A DNA stretch of 64,000 nt, taken from Odobenus rosmarus divergens. Lineage: Eukaryota; Chordata; Mammalia; Carnivora; Odobenidae. The stretch is taken from NCBI RefSeq assembly GCF_000321225.1, contig NW_004450464.1:3171569-3235568 (forward strand), given 5' to 3'. Position numbers and translations under genes: made by a program. The stretch's first letter is position 1; each line of letters starts with the position of its first letter. Below are positions 1 through 11,125 of this stretch, one piece after another. The notes below the pieces were generated by a model that worked only from the letters and a program-made list of their open reading frames with translations, was not told the origin of the DNA and did not search any database.

Positions 1-744
1 TCTCACTGACAATGAGACACATGGATAGTGGCCATAGTTAGTTGCTAATTTTGAACTTTGTTTTACCTACCAAAACTGTTTGGGATACTGCCAGTCCTCA
101 AAGGTATTCAGAAAGCCATCCCTGTATCTTCTCCTTACTGGCCTGAAGCACGTGTGTGAGGCAGAAGTCATCCATCCAATTGTGAGTCTGCTCTTAGGCC
201 CCAGGCTTGTGCTCAGTTCTTTGGAATTCAGTGTATGTACCTTTTCCTTAATCCCTTCTCAGGTTTTTGGTCATTCATAAACACTTAAGTATTCAGAATG
301 ACCCAGGCTAATGAATTATCACCAAAAGCCAGTGGTACCCTCTAAATGGGGAGTAGGGAGAGGTGGAGGAAAGAAAGACAAGTATTAAAATACTTCTACA
401 TCTAAATAACTTTAACTTGAAAAGTCATTTTGAGTATATTTACTGCCAGGTATATGTCTCCCAGCAGCAATTCTTGATTTGCTTGAGTCTGGTCATATCT
501 TAAATTTGACATCTGTATAGGAATATCTCCTTAAGAGACACCAAGGTAATAAAGAAATAGAATCAAAAAGAAATTAAAAATAAACAAATACACACACATG
601 AAAAAACTCTGAGGCACATGCCTTGATGTATCAAATGCAGTTAATCAGAATTCCGGTGGAATCAGGTAAAGGTATCATGATTTTTAACGTTAAACAGGTG
701 ATTCTAATGTACATCCAGGGCTGAGAACACTGTAATAGAACAAT
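1..744. other. Unannotated AT-rich unique sequence
   Basis: No coding, RNA or repeat feature could be recognised. Open frames here are short, lack splice context and resemble no family known to me. A short ACACACAC run lies near 590. Confidence 0.4.
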
Positions 745-895
745 ATTAGTTAGGAACTATTCATTCATGTAAGCATTAACAAAAGTTTACTTAGAAAATA
801 CTCTATGCCAGGGACTGGTTACAAAAAATACCGTATCTTTAAGGAGCTCCAAGATGGACAGTATTGGCAGGACAGAATAGACAGTTAAGTCCATG
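745..895 (-). repeat. L2 LINE 3'-end fragment
   Basis: The plus strand reads like the reverse complement of the L2 tail: 'attcattcatgtaag', then 'ctctatgccagggactgg', then 'aaggagctcc'. In L2 these match the Tattcattcaacaaat, tgtgccaggcactg and aggagcttac blocks in the same order. It is a diverged ancient copy with no coding capacity. The family call is from memory of the consensus. Confidence 0.5.
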
Positions 896-2465
896 TATAG
901 GTTTCCAAGACTTGCTGTGATGTTTTTCCTGGTGAGCTTTATAAAGCCATACAAATTATAATAGGGAGCTCTTTGACTCACTCCGATCAGGTGACTGATC
1001 TCATCACCCCTTTGCAGTAGCATCTTTGCTTTGAACTGGAATCCCATGTAGTTCCCAGCATTGCACTTTGGGCAAAAGAAGAATTTACAAACTATTTGCC
1101 AAGGAAATGTCCATATGCAAAGTGATTTTCTTCACACCAAATTAAAAAGAAAATATTTTTAGTACCTGACAGTTACTGAGATACATTAATAAAGACCTAT
1201 TAAGCACATGTACGTAATTTTTGTTGAGTCTTTCCACATAACTCTTCTTTGTCTGATCTGATAATCTGCTTCTAAGACAGATCTGCCTCTAAATAATATT
1301 AGACTTCAAAGTTAACCTAAATCATTCCTATGTTTCAGAATTCAAATGCAATGACAAACGTTTCTTTGGTCAATGTAAAATTGTATTGTACCTTCTTTTT
1401 CTCAAGTGGTGAACACAGAAACACTGGCTTCATGGTCATGGAACACGGTCTGGTATCTGCTCTGCTGTAAGTTGTGTGGAAATGGACAAGTCGCTTCATC
1501 TTATCATTAAGTAGAATTATCCACTAGTGGCAAGGACTGTGCTAGATGTATAGATAAAAATACTTCAGATGAGGTGTTTTGCATCTGTACAAGAAGTAGT
1601 TCAAGGCAAGAGGTTGTAAATCAACCCCTTACCAATGCTGACATTTTATTATCCTAAAATTCTAGAGCTAGAGAAAGCAAGGGAAAACCGAGGTCCTAAT
1701 GGCAATGTTTCGGTGTCCTCTTTGCTACTTTCTGGATCTGTGTTTTGAGTAACTACTGTTTTCTCTAAGCATTGGTTGTTCTTTCATATAATATTGGATT
1801 AATAATAGACAGTATTACTTAGTATTTATTTTGAGGATTTCTTGAAATGTTTGCAAATCATTTAGGAAATAAGTCATTTGAATAAACACTCAAAGTGTCA
1901 AGTATTTTGGGAAATGTCAATGTATTTTATTCTCAATAAAAAAAAGAACTACTTTGAAATAATGTAATTTCAGGGATCATTTCTCAAACTCTAGAGTATT
2001 TAAGAACCACCGTTTATTCAGGTATATGGCCTATATTTTTATTTTCAAGAAGGTGTGGTTTTAAAAAGCCAAAATACCCAGCAGTAGGGCTGTAAAAAGC
2101 ACGTAGGAATCAGCAGCCTTTTTTATTTTTATATTTTTTAATTTAATTTTTTTAATTTAAGAATTTTTTTTTAATTTAAGGAAATATGTAGGTGTTTGTT
2201 GTCATGTAGACTATCAGGTGTCAGAATATCTCCCTTCTCATGAGAAATTGATTTGGCAAATATAGTAAAGATGGAAAGGTGCCACCATGTGGTAGAGGTA
2301 AATTAGTAAAACACCCATGATATTTTAGGTCTCGTTACAATGACCGATTATTTCTACCACCGTTGCCATTTTCAGTCACTACAGACTATACTCTGCCTCT
2401 TCTCAGAAAGGTTTTCTTTTCACTTGGATTGGGTAATACCTGGTATTCTGAATTCGAAGTTTCTG
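896..2465. other. Mostly unique AT-rich sequence
   Basis: No gene was seen. Weak MIR-like (about 1425-1510) and L2-like (about 1525-1620) wording is present but too diverged to call. Positions 2117-2182 are low-complexity T/A sequence built from TTTAATTT blocks. Confidence 0.35.
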
Positions 2466-2565
2466 TTAATATCTCCTCAAGTTATTACAGAAATTAAAAC
2501 AAAAAGGACAATAATATGTACTTTTCACCTGTTATATTGGCAGCAATTTAAAAGTTGTTGTTCTT

Positions 2566-2773
2566 GGGCGCCTGGGTGGCTCAGTTGGTTAAGCGACTGC
2601 CTTCGGTTCAGGTCATGATCCTGGAGTCCTGGGATCGAGTCCCACATCGGGCTGCCTGCTCAGCGGGGGGTCTGCTTCTCCCTCTGACCCTCTTCCCTCT
2701 CGTGCTCTCTATCTCTCATTCTCTCTTTCTCAAGTAAATAAATAAAATCTTTAAAAATAAATAAATAAAAAAT
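2566..2773 (+). mobile_element. CAN-SINE (tRNA-derived), subfamily A
   Basis: The copy starts with GGGCGCCTGGGTGGCTCAG (A-box region of the tRNA-derived head), continues with 'cctggagtcctgggatc' and a CT-rich body 'ctctgaccctcttccctc', and ends in AAATAAATAAAATC plus an A-rich tail. A 16-bp target-site duplication flanks it, AAAAGTTGTTGTTCTT at 2550-2565 and AAAAGTTGTTATTCTT at 2774-2789, with one mismatch. It lies inside an older L1M. CAN-SINEs are non-autonomous and moved by L1 machinery. Confidence 0.93.
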
Positions 2774-3173
2774 AAAAGTTGTTATTCTTAGTGTTGAAAG
2801 AATGTGGAGAAACCTTCCTGTGTTATTCTTGGGAGTGAAAACAGTATCACTTTTCTCAGAAGGCCAATCACTACCAAGGTGGAACACACACATGTTTATT
2901 CACACCCATACTCTTGGGCTCAGGAACTCAACTTTAGGAATTTATCAACTCTTAGAAATAATAATTCCTAAAGATAAGGCATCATAATAATCATTACTAT
3001 TCAACTTTTAGGAATTTTGGTGAACACGTGCCTGAGTTTGCAAACCTTTAAGCACAGGAATGTTTATTGCACCATTTGTAATAGCAAAACCTAAAAACAC
3101 CTAATTAGTTAATGCAGAGAAGTATATAAATTATGGTACATCCATCCAATGGCACACAACCATGAAAAAGAAT

Positions 3174-3720
3174 TGTGTTGAATTGAAACGAGGTTCACAT
3201 CATATGGAGAGACATGTCCTGGACTTGAACAGTATACCATTAAAAACTTTGATGAGGCATTTAAAGCTGTTCCCCAGGCACTGGCAGAAAATTCTGGAGT
3301 TAAGACCAATGAAGTAATCTCTAAACTTTATGCAGTACATTAAGAAGGAAATAAAAATGTTGGATTAGATATTGAGGCTGAAGTTCCGGCTGTAAAGGCC
3401 ATGTTGGAAGCTGGTATTCTAGACACTTACTTGGGAAAATACTAGGCTATCAAACTGATTATGAATGCTGCCGTAATTATACTTAGAGTGGGTCAGATCA
3501 TCATGGCAATGCCAGCCGGTGGGCCCAAATTGCCAAGTGGGAAGACTGGGATGATGACCAAAATGATTGACTGGCTTAGTTTTTACTGTAGGTGAAGACT
3601 ACATATGTAGTAGTATTCTAGGAATTGCCTGATGTTTTCATCTTTTTCTTAAATTAAGAAGTGTTTTATGTTTATGTCCTCAGCTGGATGATACAATAAA
3701 TGTGTTGTTGCTTAAAAATA
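3174..3720 (+). pseudogene. CCT8P: CCT8 processed pseudogene, 5'-truncated
   Basis: Translation of plus-strand frame 3206 onward reads the C-terminal end of chaperonin-containing TCP1 subunit theta: SYGETCPGLEQY, then LAENSGVK, NEVISKLYAVH, GLDIEAEVPAVK, LEAGILDTYLGKY and PAGGPK. The parent subunit forms part of the cytosolic TRiC ring that folds actin and tubulin. There is no intron. The parental stop (TGA 3568-3570), 3' UTR, AATAAA (3695-3700) and a short A-rich tail are retained, so it is an L1-mediated cDNA copy. It is dead: only about the last 120 codons remain, CAA became TAA at 3341-3343 (Gln), TGG became TAG at 3443-3445 (Trp), and a small deletion near 3541 shifts the frame before the acidic tail. 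Flanks on both sides are L1M sequence. The target-site duplication is not clear. Confidence 0.9.
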
Positions 3721-3822
3721 AATGAAACAAGATTCAAGATATATTGATAAATATGAAAATCAATTTGCAATGAGTATTTGTCATATAATCCCATTTGTGT
3801 TTTTAAGTCCATGTGGGTGTTT

Positions 3823-3824
3823 AT

Positions 3825-3857
<33 letters not shown>

Positions 3858-3940
3858 AAAACAGAAAAAAATACACAGAGATACACGTATACACAAAAAC
3901 ATCTCGAAAAAAATGAAAAGAGTGTGTGTGTGTGTGTACA
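3823..3940 (+). repeat. CA/TA and GT microsatellites
   Basis: A run of about 11 CA units starts near 3823, passes into TATATATATATA (about 3846-3857), and is followed by A-rich sequence and a GT run (3922-3937). It probably arose within the L1M 3' UTR, which is naturally rich in ACACATA. Length variation between individuals is likely. Confidence 0.85.
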
Positions 3941-4317
3941 AATGTGTTTGTTTAGTAAAGGATTTTCTGCATTTCTTCATATTTGTTTTGTAGTTTTTCT
4001 AATACTAATGTAAGAGACAAAGAAGATAGAGCATAGCATGTTAATAAAGAAATACTGGTTTGAGGTAAAGAATGGCATTTCTTATAAGCTATGATGAGAA
4101 AAAAGTAAGTTCTAGAAGAACTAGAAGAAAAGGAAAGAAGTGGGAAAAGGTAGTTGTTTCCATCTTGGATTGTTGGAGAATGCATACTATGCTTATGATA
4201 TAATGATTTAAATCTTGTCATGTGTGTAAGCTAATAACTAAGGGGCAAAGGTGTTTCTTTCTGTCCTGTGTCACTTTGATGATCTGTAACATAAGTCAGA
4301 TCTGCTGCACAATGTGG
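3941..4317. other. Unannotated sequence
   Basis: No coding or RNA feature could be supported. The stretch is AT-rich with short purine-rich tracts. Confidence 0.35.
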
Positions 4318-4405
4318 CTAAAGATCATTCACTTATTCATTCAGTCAATATTGAAAACTTACTACATGCTCAGTACTATGTCCTTAAGTCAGGCAGTGCC
4401 TAATA
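4318..4405 (-). repeat. L2 LINE 3' fragment
   Basis: 'cacttattcattcagtcaa' followed by 'cttactacatgctcagtact' matches the reverse complement of the L2 tail (attcattcaacaaat ... cctactatgtgccaggcac). It is short and diverged. Confidence 0.4.
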
Positions 4406-4589
4406 ATTAGGCAGGAGGCTTACTCTCTAAGTGTGAAGATTAATTAATTTAAAAAAGAGAGAGAGAGAGCAGAGCACTAAGTTCAGCGTATAATATATGT
4501 TGAATAAGTTGTAGCTATTATTGTTTTTGGCTTTTGTGCATGGCTTTCGTTGTTGAGGACCTCTGGATTTGGAGTTGGGGATCAAGTGC

Positions 4590-4765
4590 TAGAGAGATGG
4601 GGGAAGGGCAAAGGGTGAAGGGGAGAGAGAGAGAGAAAATCCTGAGCAGGTTTCATGCCAAGCACGGAGTGCCTGCACTGGGCTTGATCCCATGACCCTG
4701 AGATCATGACCTGAGCCAAAATCAAGAGTCGGATGCTCAACCAACTGAGCCCACCCAGTCGCCCC
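4590..4765 (-). mobile_element. CAN-SINE, older subfamily
   Basis: The minus strand begins GGGGCGACTGGGTGGGCTCAG, reading into 'gcatccgactcttgattt' and 'catgatctcagggtcatgg', the body type found in older CAN-SINEs shared by cats and dogs. The 3' part decays into GAGAGA-type sequence around 4610-4640. No clear target-site duplication remains, which fits its age. Confidence 0.85.
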
Positions 4766-5049
4766 AAGAACATATTTTCTTGATTGTACTTTTTGAAAGA
4801 CTCTCAAGTGCTTTATATAAATGGATCCTCAATGATGTTATAAGTTGCAAGTCTTTTCATGAACCTAGAGATTCTTGCCACCAAGTTTTCCCAAGTATTT
4901 TTTGTACCTAACAGTTTTGATTTTCTGAGCCTTTAAATCTGGTTTTCAACTTATACCATGTCCTTTTAGCATTTAATGCAGAGTTGGTATTTAAGCGAGA
5001 TTTTTATGGCTGTAGCTGCTAATATTTTTTTAGATCAAATGAATTCTAG
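4766..5049. other. Unannotated sequence
   Basis: AT-rich and without a recognisable gene or repeat. Confidence 0.3.
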
Positions 5050-5285
5050 GTGGAAAAACTGGGCATTGGAATCCCTTAGCACTAGATTTGAAATCTATTT
5101 GGGAAAGTTAAAATCCTCTCTGAGCATTCATTTTTATCAATGGAGCTAAAAATGCCTACTTTATACTGTGTTGTCATGGGGCAATGTCCTTCTATGTTGT
5201 AACGTATTTAAAGCATCTAGGAAAATGCCTTACAGGGGAAATATTTAAAACTGATAGGCATTGTAATGACAGTAATGATGATTTT
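5050..5285 (+). repeat. MIR SINE, diverged
   Basis: Phrases in MIR order are seen: 'gggaaagttaaaatcctctctgagcattc' region (5100-5130), 'atcaatggagctaaaaatg', 'gcctactttatac', 'cgtatttaaagcatctagg' and 'aaaatgccttac'. They match the MIR core (gttacttaacctctctg ... taaaatggg ... cctacctcatag ... gtgcctggc). The match is by eye only. Confidence 0.45.
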
Positions 5286-5289
5286 TGAA

Positions 5290-6530
5290 ATGAATATATT
5301 TTGATTCATGAAAAAAACACAATGCCTTCTATTTTATAATGTGTTATTTTCATTCACAACCAAGTAAGAAATTAGATAATTCTCTCCACTGAAATCAGCA
5401 TGTCAAAGTTAAATCAGCATTATGTTAAAGTGATATACACTATCAACACTGACACATTGTAAATCATTTTTAGGGGAACTCTGACCCAACAGAAAGTGCC
5501 AGCACATTGTGGGTTTATCCTGTCTGCTGACCTTTAACTCTGTAAATTTAACTGTGGAAATCTAACTTAAATTATTCATATTCACTTCTTTTAATAAACT
5601 ATAATAACATAACTTCCTTTCAAGACATTAGAAATGTAGCATGATATAGTCACAATATTTAAAGTAACTTTTTTTGGAGTAGTGCTACAGGTTAAAAAAA
5701 TAAAAAAAAACATGGAAACAGTTTATATGCACTCAATTTTCCATTCTTGGCTTCTATTTTATGTATACAGCAAGCATAAAAACCAGCCAAAAGACATTTT
5801 TGGTCAAAATATCATGCCTATTTTAGTATACACCGAAGAACAGCTTACATAAAAGCTACTTTTGTAACTACAGCTAAACATTTCTCATCTCCTTGAGGAT
5901 TATTGAAATATATACTGGGTATAAATACAAAGAAAAGGTAGAATTTTTTCCCAAAAATCATGTTATGTAAAATTATTGCTAAAATACCTCAAATTCTTAA
6001 TGATGAAGCCCAGACTATTCCAAGTAGCCTAAATCAAAGAGAGGGAAAAAATATCAGTTATCTAGGAAAATCTCTGTTATGCAGAGCAGTGTCTGATTAT
6101 ATGATGGGTGAGTTCTCTTTGCTGGAAGTTCTGAATTTTTTTTTATCATAGAGTTTTTATTTTGACCATTTTCTGAGCATTGCTGCCTATTTACATAAAT
6201 AGACTAAGTCACCTTATCTCAATATCAGGGAAAACTCAACTGCTGCTGTAAGAACTTGCTCAATTAAGAAATTAAGAGACTTATGTAAAATGGAGTTCTG
6301 TCACTTTTAACATTAAAAACAAATTCCTTCCAGTTCAAAATCTTGTCTAGACTCTCTGATTCTAGAATGCCTAGAACTCTTTCCCTGTTGAAGATACATG
6401 CAGTGTGGAAAATCAAGAGAGAGAGCATAAGGAGTTATAAGCCAGCAGTCTGTCAATTAGCAGTTAATGTTCACCCAGTACCTGTATGCACCAGGCACTG
6501 TGAAGACAAGTATTTGGCAAATTGCTGAGA
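5290..6530. other. Unannotated AT-rich sequence
   Basis: About 1.2 kb without a recognisable exon, RNA or repeat. Open frames near 5960 and 6343 are short and lie in no coding context. Confidence 0.35.
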
Positions 6531-6540
6531 ATAGCTTTTT

Positions 6541-6734
6541 TTTTTAAAGATTTTATTTATTTATTTTGACAGAGAGAGAGACAGCGAGAGAGGGAACACA
6601 AGCAGGGGGAGTGGGAGAGGGAGAAGCAGGCTTCTTGCCGAGCAGGGAGCCCGATGTGAAACTCGATCCCAGGACCCTGGGACCATGACCTGAGCTGAAG
6701 GCAGACACCCAAAAACTGAGCCACCCAGGCACCC
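6541..6734 (-). mobile_element. CAN-SINE, subfamily B
   Basis: Read on the minus strand, the head GGGTGCCTGGGTGGCTCAG is followed by 'ggtcatggtcccagggtc', 'agcctgcttctccctctc'-like sequence, 'cccctgcttgtgttccc' and the AAATAAATAAAATC tail. The target-site duplication TAGCTTTTT occurs at about 6532-6540 and 6735-6743. The head has several point changes, so it is probably inactive. Confidence 0.9.
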
Positions 6735-6743
6735 TAGCTTTTT

Positions 6744-8139
6744 AATAATTCTGAATGTGAACATGGAGGAGGGCAGGGTGCACAGGAAGGATAAGGTAGT
6801 GGGTGGCAAGGGCCCAGTGTCCAGTACAGAACTTTCCTGAGGGAGTAGCGAAGCTGGGGCCTGTGGAATGGGCTGGAGTTGGAAGAGCATTCCCTGAGAT
6901 CTGAGAAAGGGAATACAATCAACGGGTCCTCAAGACTTGAGGTTAACATATGTTCAGGAGAAAGAGCTGTGGCATCACTCATCCCAGCCTACTCACATTA
7001 ATGCAGGATTAAGGACCGACTTAAGCAAAAAAAAAAAAAAAGTATGTATTGATTAGTTTATTTAGGGGCTGTTTCAGATGTTAATTCACAATTAGCAAGA
7101 GATGTCTACCTACTCAAAAGTATTTAGCAACGTATTTGCCTGCTAGGCTGTTTTTACTTTCCGAGAGGACAGGCTGTGGTTACCTGATTTGTTGCTCTCA
7201 GCTTCAGTAGTTTGAGCACTCTGTTATAGTTCACACAATGAGACTAAATTGGAAATGTAACCAACAGGTGATCCATTAAGAACTTGAGTGCAGTTAAGTC
7301 TTCCTTGGGGATGTATACTTTTACAGCCAATAAACCTGGCCTTACCAGCTCCTAGTCACTTTGCTTGCCAATAACAAAGCCTTGTAATGTAACAAAGTGA
7401 CACCCAGAAGAGCCACTCCTCTTAGATTTCCACCCTGAATATTGACTCCGGAAAGCCTCTCAAAAAGTCATTGTATTCGGTATTCCCCTGGATGCCCTTA
7501 TGGGACTTGGGAAGAAGGTGATCGGGGATATGATATGCCTGCCATGTTTTGGTGGGTTTAAGGCAGGTTCTTGCATATAACATTAATTTTAAAAATATTT
7601 TGATCATGATCTGAAATGAAAGAGAGTCACTAAATGCTTTAAAATTTGTTTTCAAAAGTATTAATTGTCTGATATGATGGCCTGTGTACTGCTGGAAGAC
7701 AGAGCTGTAACTTAGGCCCTAACCAATTGATTGCAGGGTCATAAAAATTATGTCTGGGAGTGAGGATGACATTTGCCCGCAAGATATACTGTTGCATAAT
7801 AGGTTCAGACAGCTAACATGAAAGAACAGTGATAGTAATCAGTATGAGAGGTAATTCAACATTAATATTTTAAGTACAGGGTAATTTTTAGGGAAGCATC
7901 CCCAAATGTAATAAATGCTTGAAAGCGCTGTATCTCAGTAATCATTTTATAATCTCTGCTTTATTAGTCTAATAGCTCAATGTAAGGGATGCCTTTAAAA
8001 GGACTAAATGCACTCAAAAGATCAAAATATTATTCATTTGTGGCAGTAGTTTCTAATGATTATGAAACCAATTTTTAAATGATTTAATTTTTAGTATCAT
8101 GGGATGCTGACCATGGAAGGGTCTTAGAAGACATCCCTC
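6744..8139. other. Unannotated mostly unique sequence
   Basis: No gene was recognised. A 15-bp poly-A run lies near 7027-7041. Short open frames at 6734-6982 and 7422-7655 have no family resemblance and are taken as chance. Confidence 0.35.
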
Positions 8140-8304
8140 TGGCTCCCTCAGTTGAAAAAGCAAAACCTTTGGCCTCCCTTCCTTACCTACGGTCTTGCCC
8201 TATTCCCATTCATTTTCACACTGTTGCAAAGCAAGGGATCCTTTAAAGGCCTCCACTTAAAGTCTTTCAATGGGTCTCATTACCTGCAGCAGCATTTGTC
8301 CAAG
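8140..8304 (+). repeat. L2 LINE fragment, left of solo LTR
   Basis: 'gggatcctttaaaggcc' and 'aaagtctttcaatgggtctc' follow the L2 phrase order (agtgatctttt ... aaatccttcaatggcttcccat). The fragment stops where the solo LTR begins. L2-type sequence is seen again at about 9390-9600. Confidence 0.45.
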
Positions 8305-8817
8305 TGTAGGATTTTTGTCCCCTTAGTGCCCTGGTCCTTGGTTGTGCCACTTCAAAGAATGAAGAGGTAGACCAGATGAAGAGTGGTGTTTATTGAGCAA
8401 GAGTATAAAGCTCCCGGAGAGGGAGGGGGCCTGAGTGGGTTGCCCCCAGAGTTTCTAAGTTTAGGGGTTTTTATGAGCTCTTTTGGAGAACGTTCTTAAG
8501 CAATCAGGGTGTGTTGAGTCGTGCCAATCAGGGCTTTGGTCCAGTATCTGTCTACCTATTAGGTTCCTGTTCACGTGCTGATGATCCTTTTTCTGCTGAC
8601 ATCTGGGGGCTTAGGTCTTAACTGCCCCTTGTGTGTGATATTGACAAATGCTTTTGTGGTGAATTGTCTTATTTTAGGATGTTTTGCAGAAGTCATTTCT
8701 GCAAAGTGTAGCTGCAAAACAGGATGTCAGTACTGTTTTATTTTAGCTGTCCTGACTCCATTTTTCTTGTTGGGGACCCTGGCCCTGACTACCTAATTGT
8801 CCAACTCACTCCTAACA
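8305..8817 (-). mobile_element. Solo ERV LTR, class I-like
   Basis: Read on the minus strand this 513-bp block has retroviral LTR anatomy. It begins TGTTAGG and ends CCTACA (imperfect inverted termini, TG...CA). It has a TATA-like CATAAAAACC (plus strand about 8467-8476) and an AATAAA signal in CTCAATAAACACC (plus strand 8389-8394) downstream of the TATA-like box, as in U3-R-U5. The 4-bp direct repeat CAAG flanks it at 8301-8304 and 8818-8821, as expected for many gammaretrovirus-like integrases. No internal retroviral sequence is adjacent, so it is a solo LTR left by LTR-LTR recombination. The exact family is not assigned. Small open frames inside it are not genes. Confidence 0.8.
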
Positions 8818-8821
8818 CAAG

Positions 8822-9105
8822 TGTGTACCGTGAACAGCGAGCTCAGCCTGTTGTAATATGCAGCATGTGAACCACAATCCTATGTGCTTGCCAAGCTGGG
8901 TTTAGCTTCTGCCAAAATCAAGTTTTGCAAGACTTCTCAACACCTTTAAAAGATAATGTTGACCAAACTTGTTTTGGCATAGAAGCTTTTTTTTCCCTCA
9001 AAGCATCTCAGGACACTTGTGAGCAAGGAAAACTTTACCTTCTGACAAACACTGGCCTGAAGAATATGCATAAAATACCATTCCTTCAAAATTTGACTCC
9101 TGCCT
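8822..9105. other. Unassigned sequence between LTR and SINE
   Basis: No clear repeat family or gene. It may be part of the same old L2 landscape, but this cannot be shown by eye. Confidence 0.3.
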
Positions 9106-9290
9106 GGGGCGCCTGGGTGGCTCAAGTGGGTCGAGCATCTGCCTTTCGCTCAGGTCATGATCTCGGGGTCCTGGGATCCAGCCTAGAGTAGGCTCCCTGC
9201 TCAGTGGGGAGTCTGCTTCTCCCTCTTCCTCTGCCCCCCCAACTCGTGCTCTCTCTCTCAAGTAAATAAACAAAATCTTAAAAAAAAATA
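9106..9290 (+). mobile_element. CAN-SINE
   Basis: GGGGCGCCTGGGTGGCTCAAG head, 'ctcaggtcatgatctcggggtcc' region, CT-rich body and CAAGTAAATAAACAAAATC tail. The target-site duplication ACTCCTGCCT (9096-9105) is matched by ATTCCTGCCT (9291-9300). A run of seven C lies near 9233. Confidence 0.92.
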
Positions 9291-9389
9291 ATTCCTGCCT
9301 TTTTGTTCAACTTCGTATTTTAGAATTCCACTTTTAGACCCTAGGTTATAGTTGTAAGCAACTAAACACTTTTCAGTTTTGCTGTGTCC

Positions 9390-9605
9390 TCTCTCTGGGG
9401 TGCTTCTCCTGCTTTGCCACCTTATCTCCTAGGTGGCCTTCCCAGATTTAGCTCAAGGGTCACCAAGAGGAAGGCTTTGTTCGTTTCTTCTCCTGTGTTC
9501 TCTGACACACATGATGGCCCATAACATCCTATGCTCAGCTCTCATCGTAACTGTTATCAAACTAGGCTGACATCCTATTAGCTTGCAGGTCTTCCCTACA
9601 AAATC
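9390..9605 (+). repeat. L2 LINE fragment
   Basis: 'ggggtgcttctcctgc', 'ggtggccttcccaga' and 'agctcaagggtcacc' follow the L2 consensus order (gggatgctcttccc ... agctcaagtgtcacc ... aggccttccctga) apart from a local rearrangement. This is old, non-coding sequence. Confidence 0.45.
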
Positions 9606-11110
9606 CCCAGATCCTTTGAGTCAGACTATGTTTCATCATTTCTTACAGCACACTTCCTGGTATGTTGGTGGTGCTAAAGAAAGAGCCATGGACATATCGG
9701 AAAGAGGAAAGTTTGAGCACACTTTGGGGTTGTATGGCTGCGTGGCATGCTTCTTTGGCCAACATGGCGTCCGCACTGACCTATGGACATTCAATCCGCA
9801 ATGTACCTTATAGAGATCCAGTAAAATGGCAGTATGGTTAATTCAATTAGTTTAATTAACCCTATGATAATTCAGCATTGCCCTTAAGGCACTAATAAAA
9901 ATGTCTCTTGAAGAGAAGGGCAAGGGACAAACAATATAAAAGATGAAATATTAGAGATGATTTTTGCTTTTAGCTAATAGATGTGGGTGCTCGGTGTTTT
10001 TTATTTTAAAGTAGCTGATGGTGTGCCAGCACTTTTTAGCAGCCGTATATGAGCTTAAAGAAAACTTCAAATATATCCCAGCTAATATTTGGATATAACT
10101 ATTCAGTCTGTAGTGTCTGGGGCTGCTTTTTCATGAGTCCCAAGAAACATGGGAAATGATTTTAGCATGGATATTAGTGATCTGGCCTCTGCTGGTAGAA
10201 CTGCTATTCAGTTAAGTAAGCATGTCAGATCACTGAGAGACAAATTAAAGTATGTTTTTTTGATGATATGGGGAAAAAGAAAGTAAAATAAGGAGAGTGA
10301 AAATTGGATTTTTCCTCTAAAAACTGTGTAGTGTTCCCTGTGTTATCTACCTCTTTTATATGGCACATTAAAATTAGAAATAAAAATTGAATTGGACCGC
10401 TCTCAAATAGAACATTCTTAGTGTTGATACACAGAAAATCAAAGAGATAGAAAATCAAATATATATATTTGTATAAACATAATATTTTATTTTTATACAC
10501 ATATGTATGAATATATACAGTTTCTCAATAGATGGTGGCAAAATGATATATCAGCTCCTAATGTTAATTAATGTATTCTAATAGAAATGAATCATATAGG
10601 CTCATGACTAATGCTCTGCTTCTGCTAAAATGTTGACCCCAAGATATTTTCAGTGAGGTAAATTCATTAGATACCTCAACTTCTTTGCCTTGTCTTCCCA
10701 GATGTTCCTAGAATGAAGTATTGGGGAAAATGGAAAAATCTTTCAGTAGTTACTTATTAATTTTTTCTTAAAATTACATATTCTTGGGAAATATGAAAAT
10801 AGTTTTGAAAATTGAATATAGCAAAAGTTTACCAACAACAAATGTCAAGATGTGGCACATGGACTGGAGAGCTAGCAGTGAGTGTGAGGAGTACTGGGGA
10901 ACTGGGGAATCCCCGTGAGCTGGGGAATCCTCAACCAACAGGGAGAAAGTTCCAGGGTTAGTGGGTCATTACACTGGGGCTGAGGGGTCACACTCCAGTT
11001 CTTTAAGGAAAAATGCAAGGAGAGTGGAAGAGTCTGAATTCTAGTTCATTTCTCCCCTGAGTTGTGGACAGTCGTTTTATTTCATGAAACCACATTGTGC
11101 CTGATCTTTT
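9606..11110. other. Unannotated sequence, partly AT-rich
   Basis: No gene was recognised. Around 10455-10515 the sequence is TATATA-rich. Around 10890-10935 the short motif CTGGGGAA recurs three times with a local inverted arrangement. Nothing else stands out. Confidence 0.35.
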
Positions 11111-11125
11111 AATTTTTCAGCTTGA

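Larger units (their letters stand above)
2470..3825 (+). repeat. Old L1M LINE 3' region, interrupted twice
   Basis: The order of L1M 3'-end phrases is intact on the plus strand: 'aggaatttatcaactctt' (about 2935), 'ggaatgtttattgcacc' (3057), 'aaattatggtacatccat' (3127), then after a gap 'agatatattgataaatatg' (3738) and 'ataatcccatttgtgt' (3785). These correspond to the end of ORF2 and the 3' UTR of mammalian-wide L1M elements. Two later insertions split it: a CAN-SINE at 2566-2773 and a CCT8 processed pseudogene at about 3174-3720. The CA/TA microsatellite that follows seems to have grown inside the L1M 3' end. Confidence 0.7.

Noticed and set aside
2117..2182. T/A-rich stretch as a promoter or origin
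   Set aside because: Plain low-complexity sequence with no other signal.
3672..4013. Overlapping open frames with TH and CV repeats
   Set aside because: They are translations of the CA/GT microsatellites.
8575..8796. Cys-rich 73-codon frame as a small secreted protein
   Set aside because: It reads the solo LTR in antisense.
9106..9290. SINE heads as functional tRNA genes
   Set aside because: The tRNA-derived A and B boxes are part of CAN-SINE units followed by CT-rich bodies and A tails; none folds as a complete tRNA.
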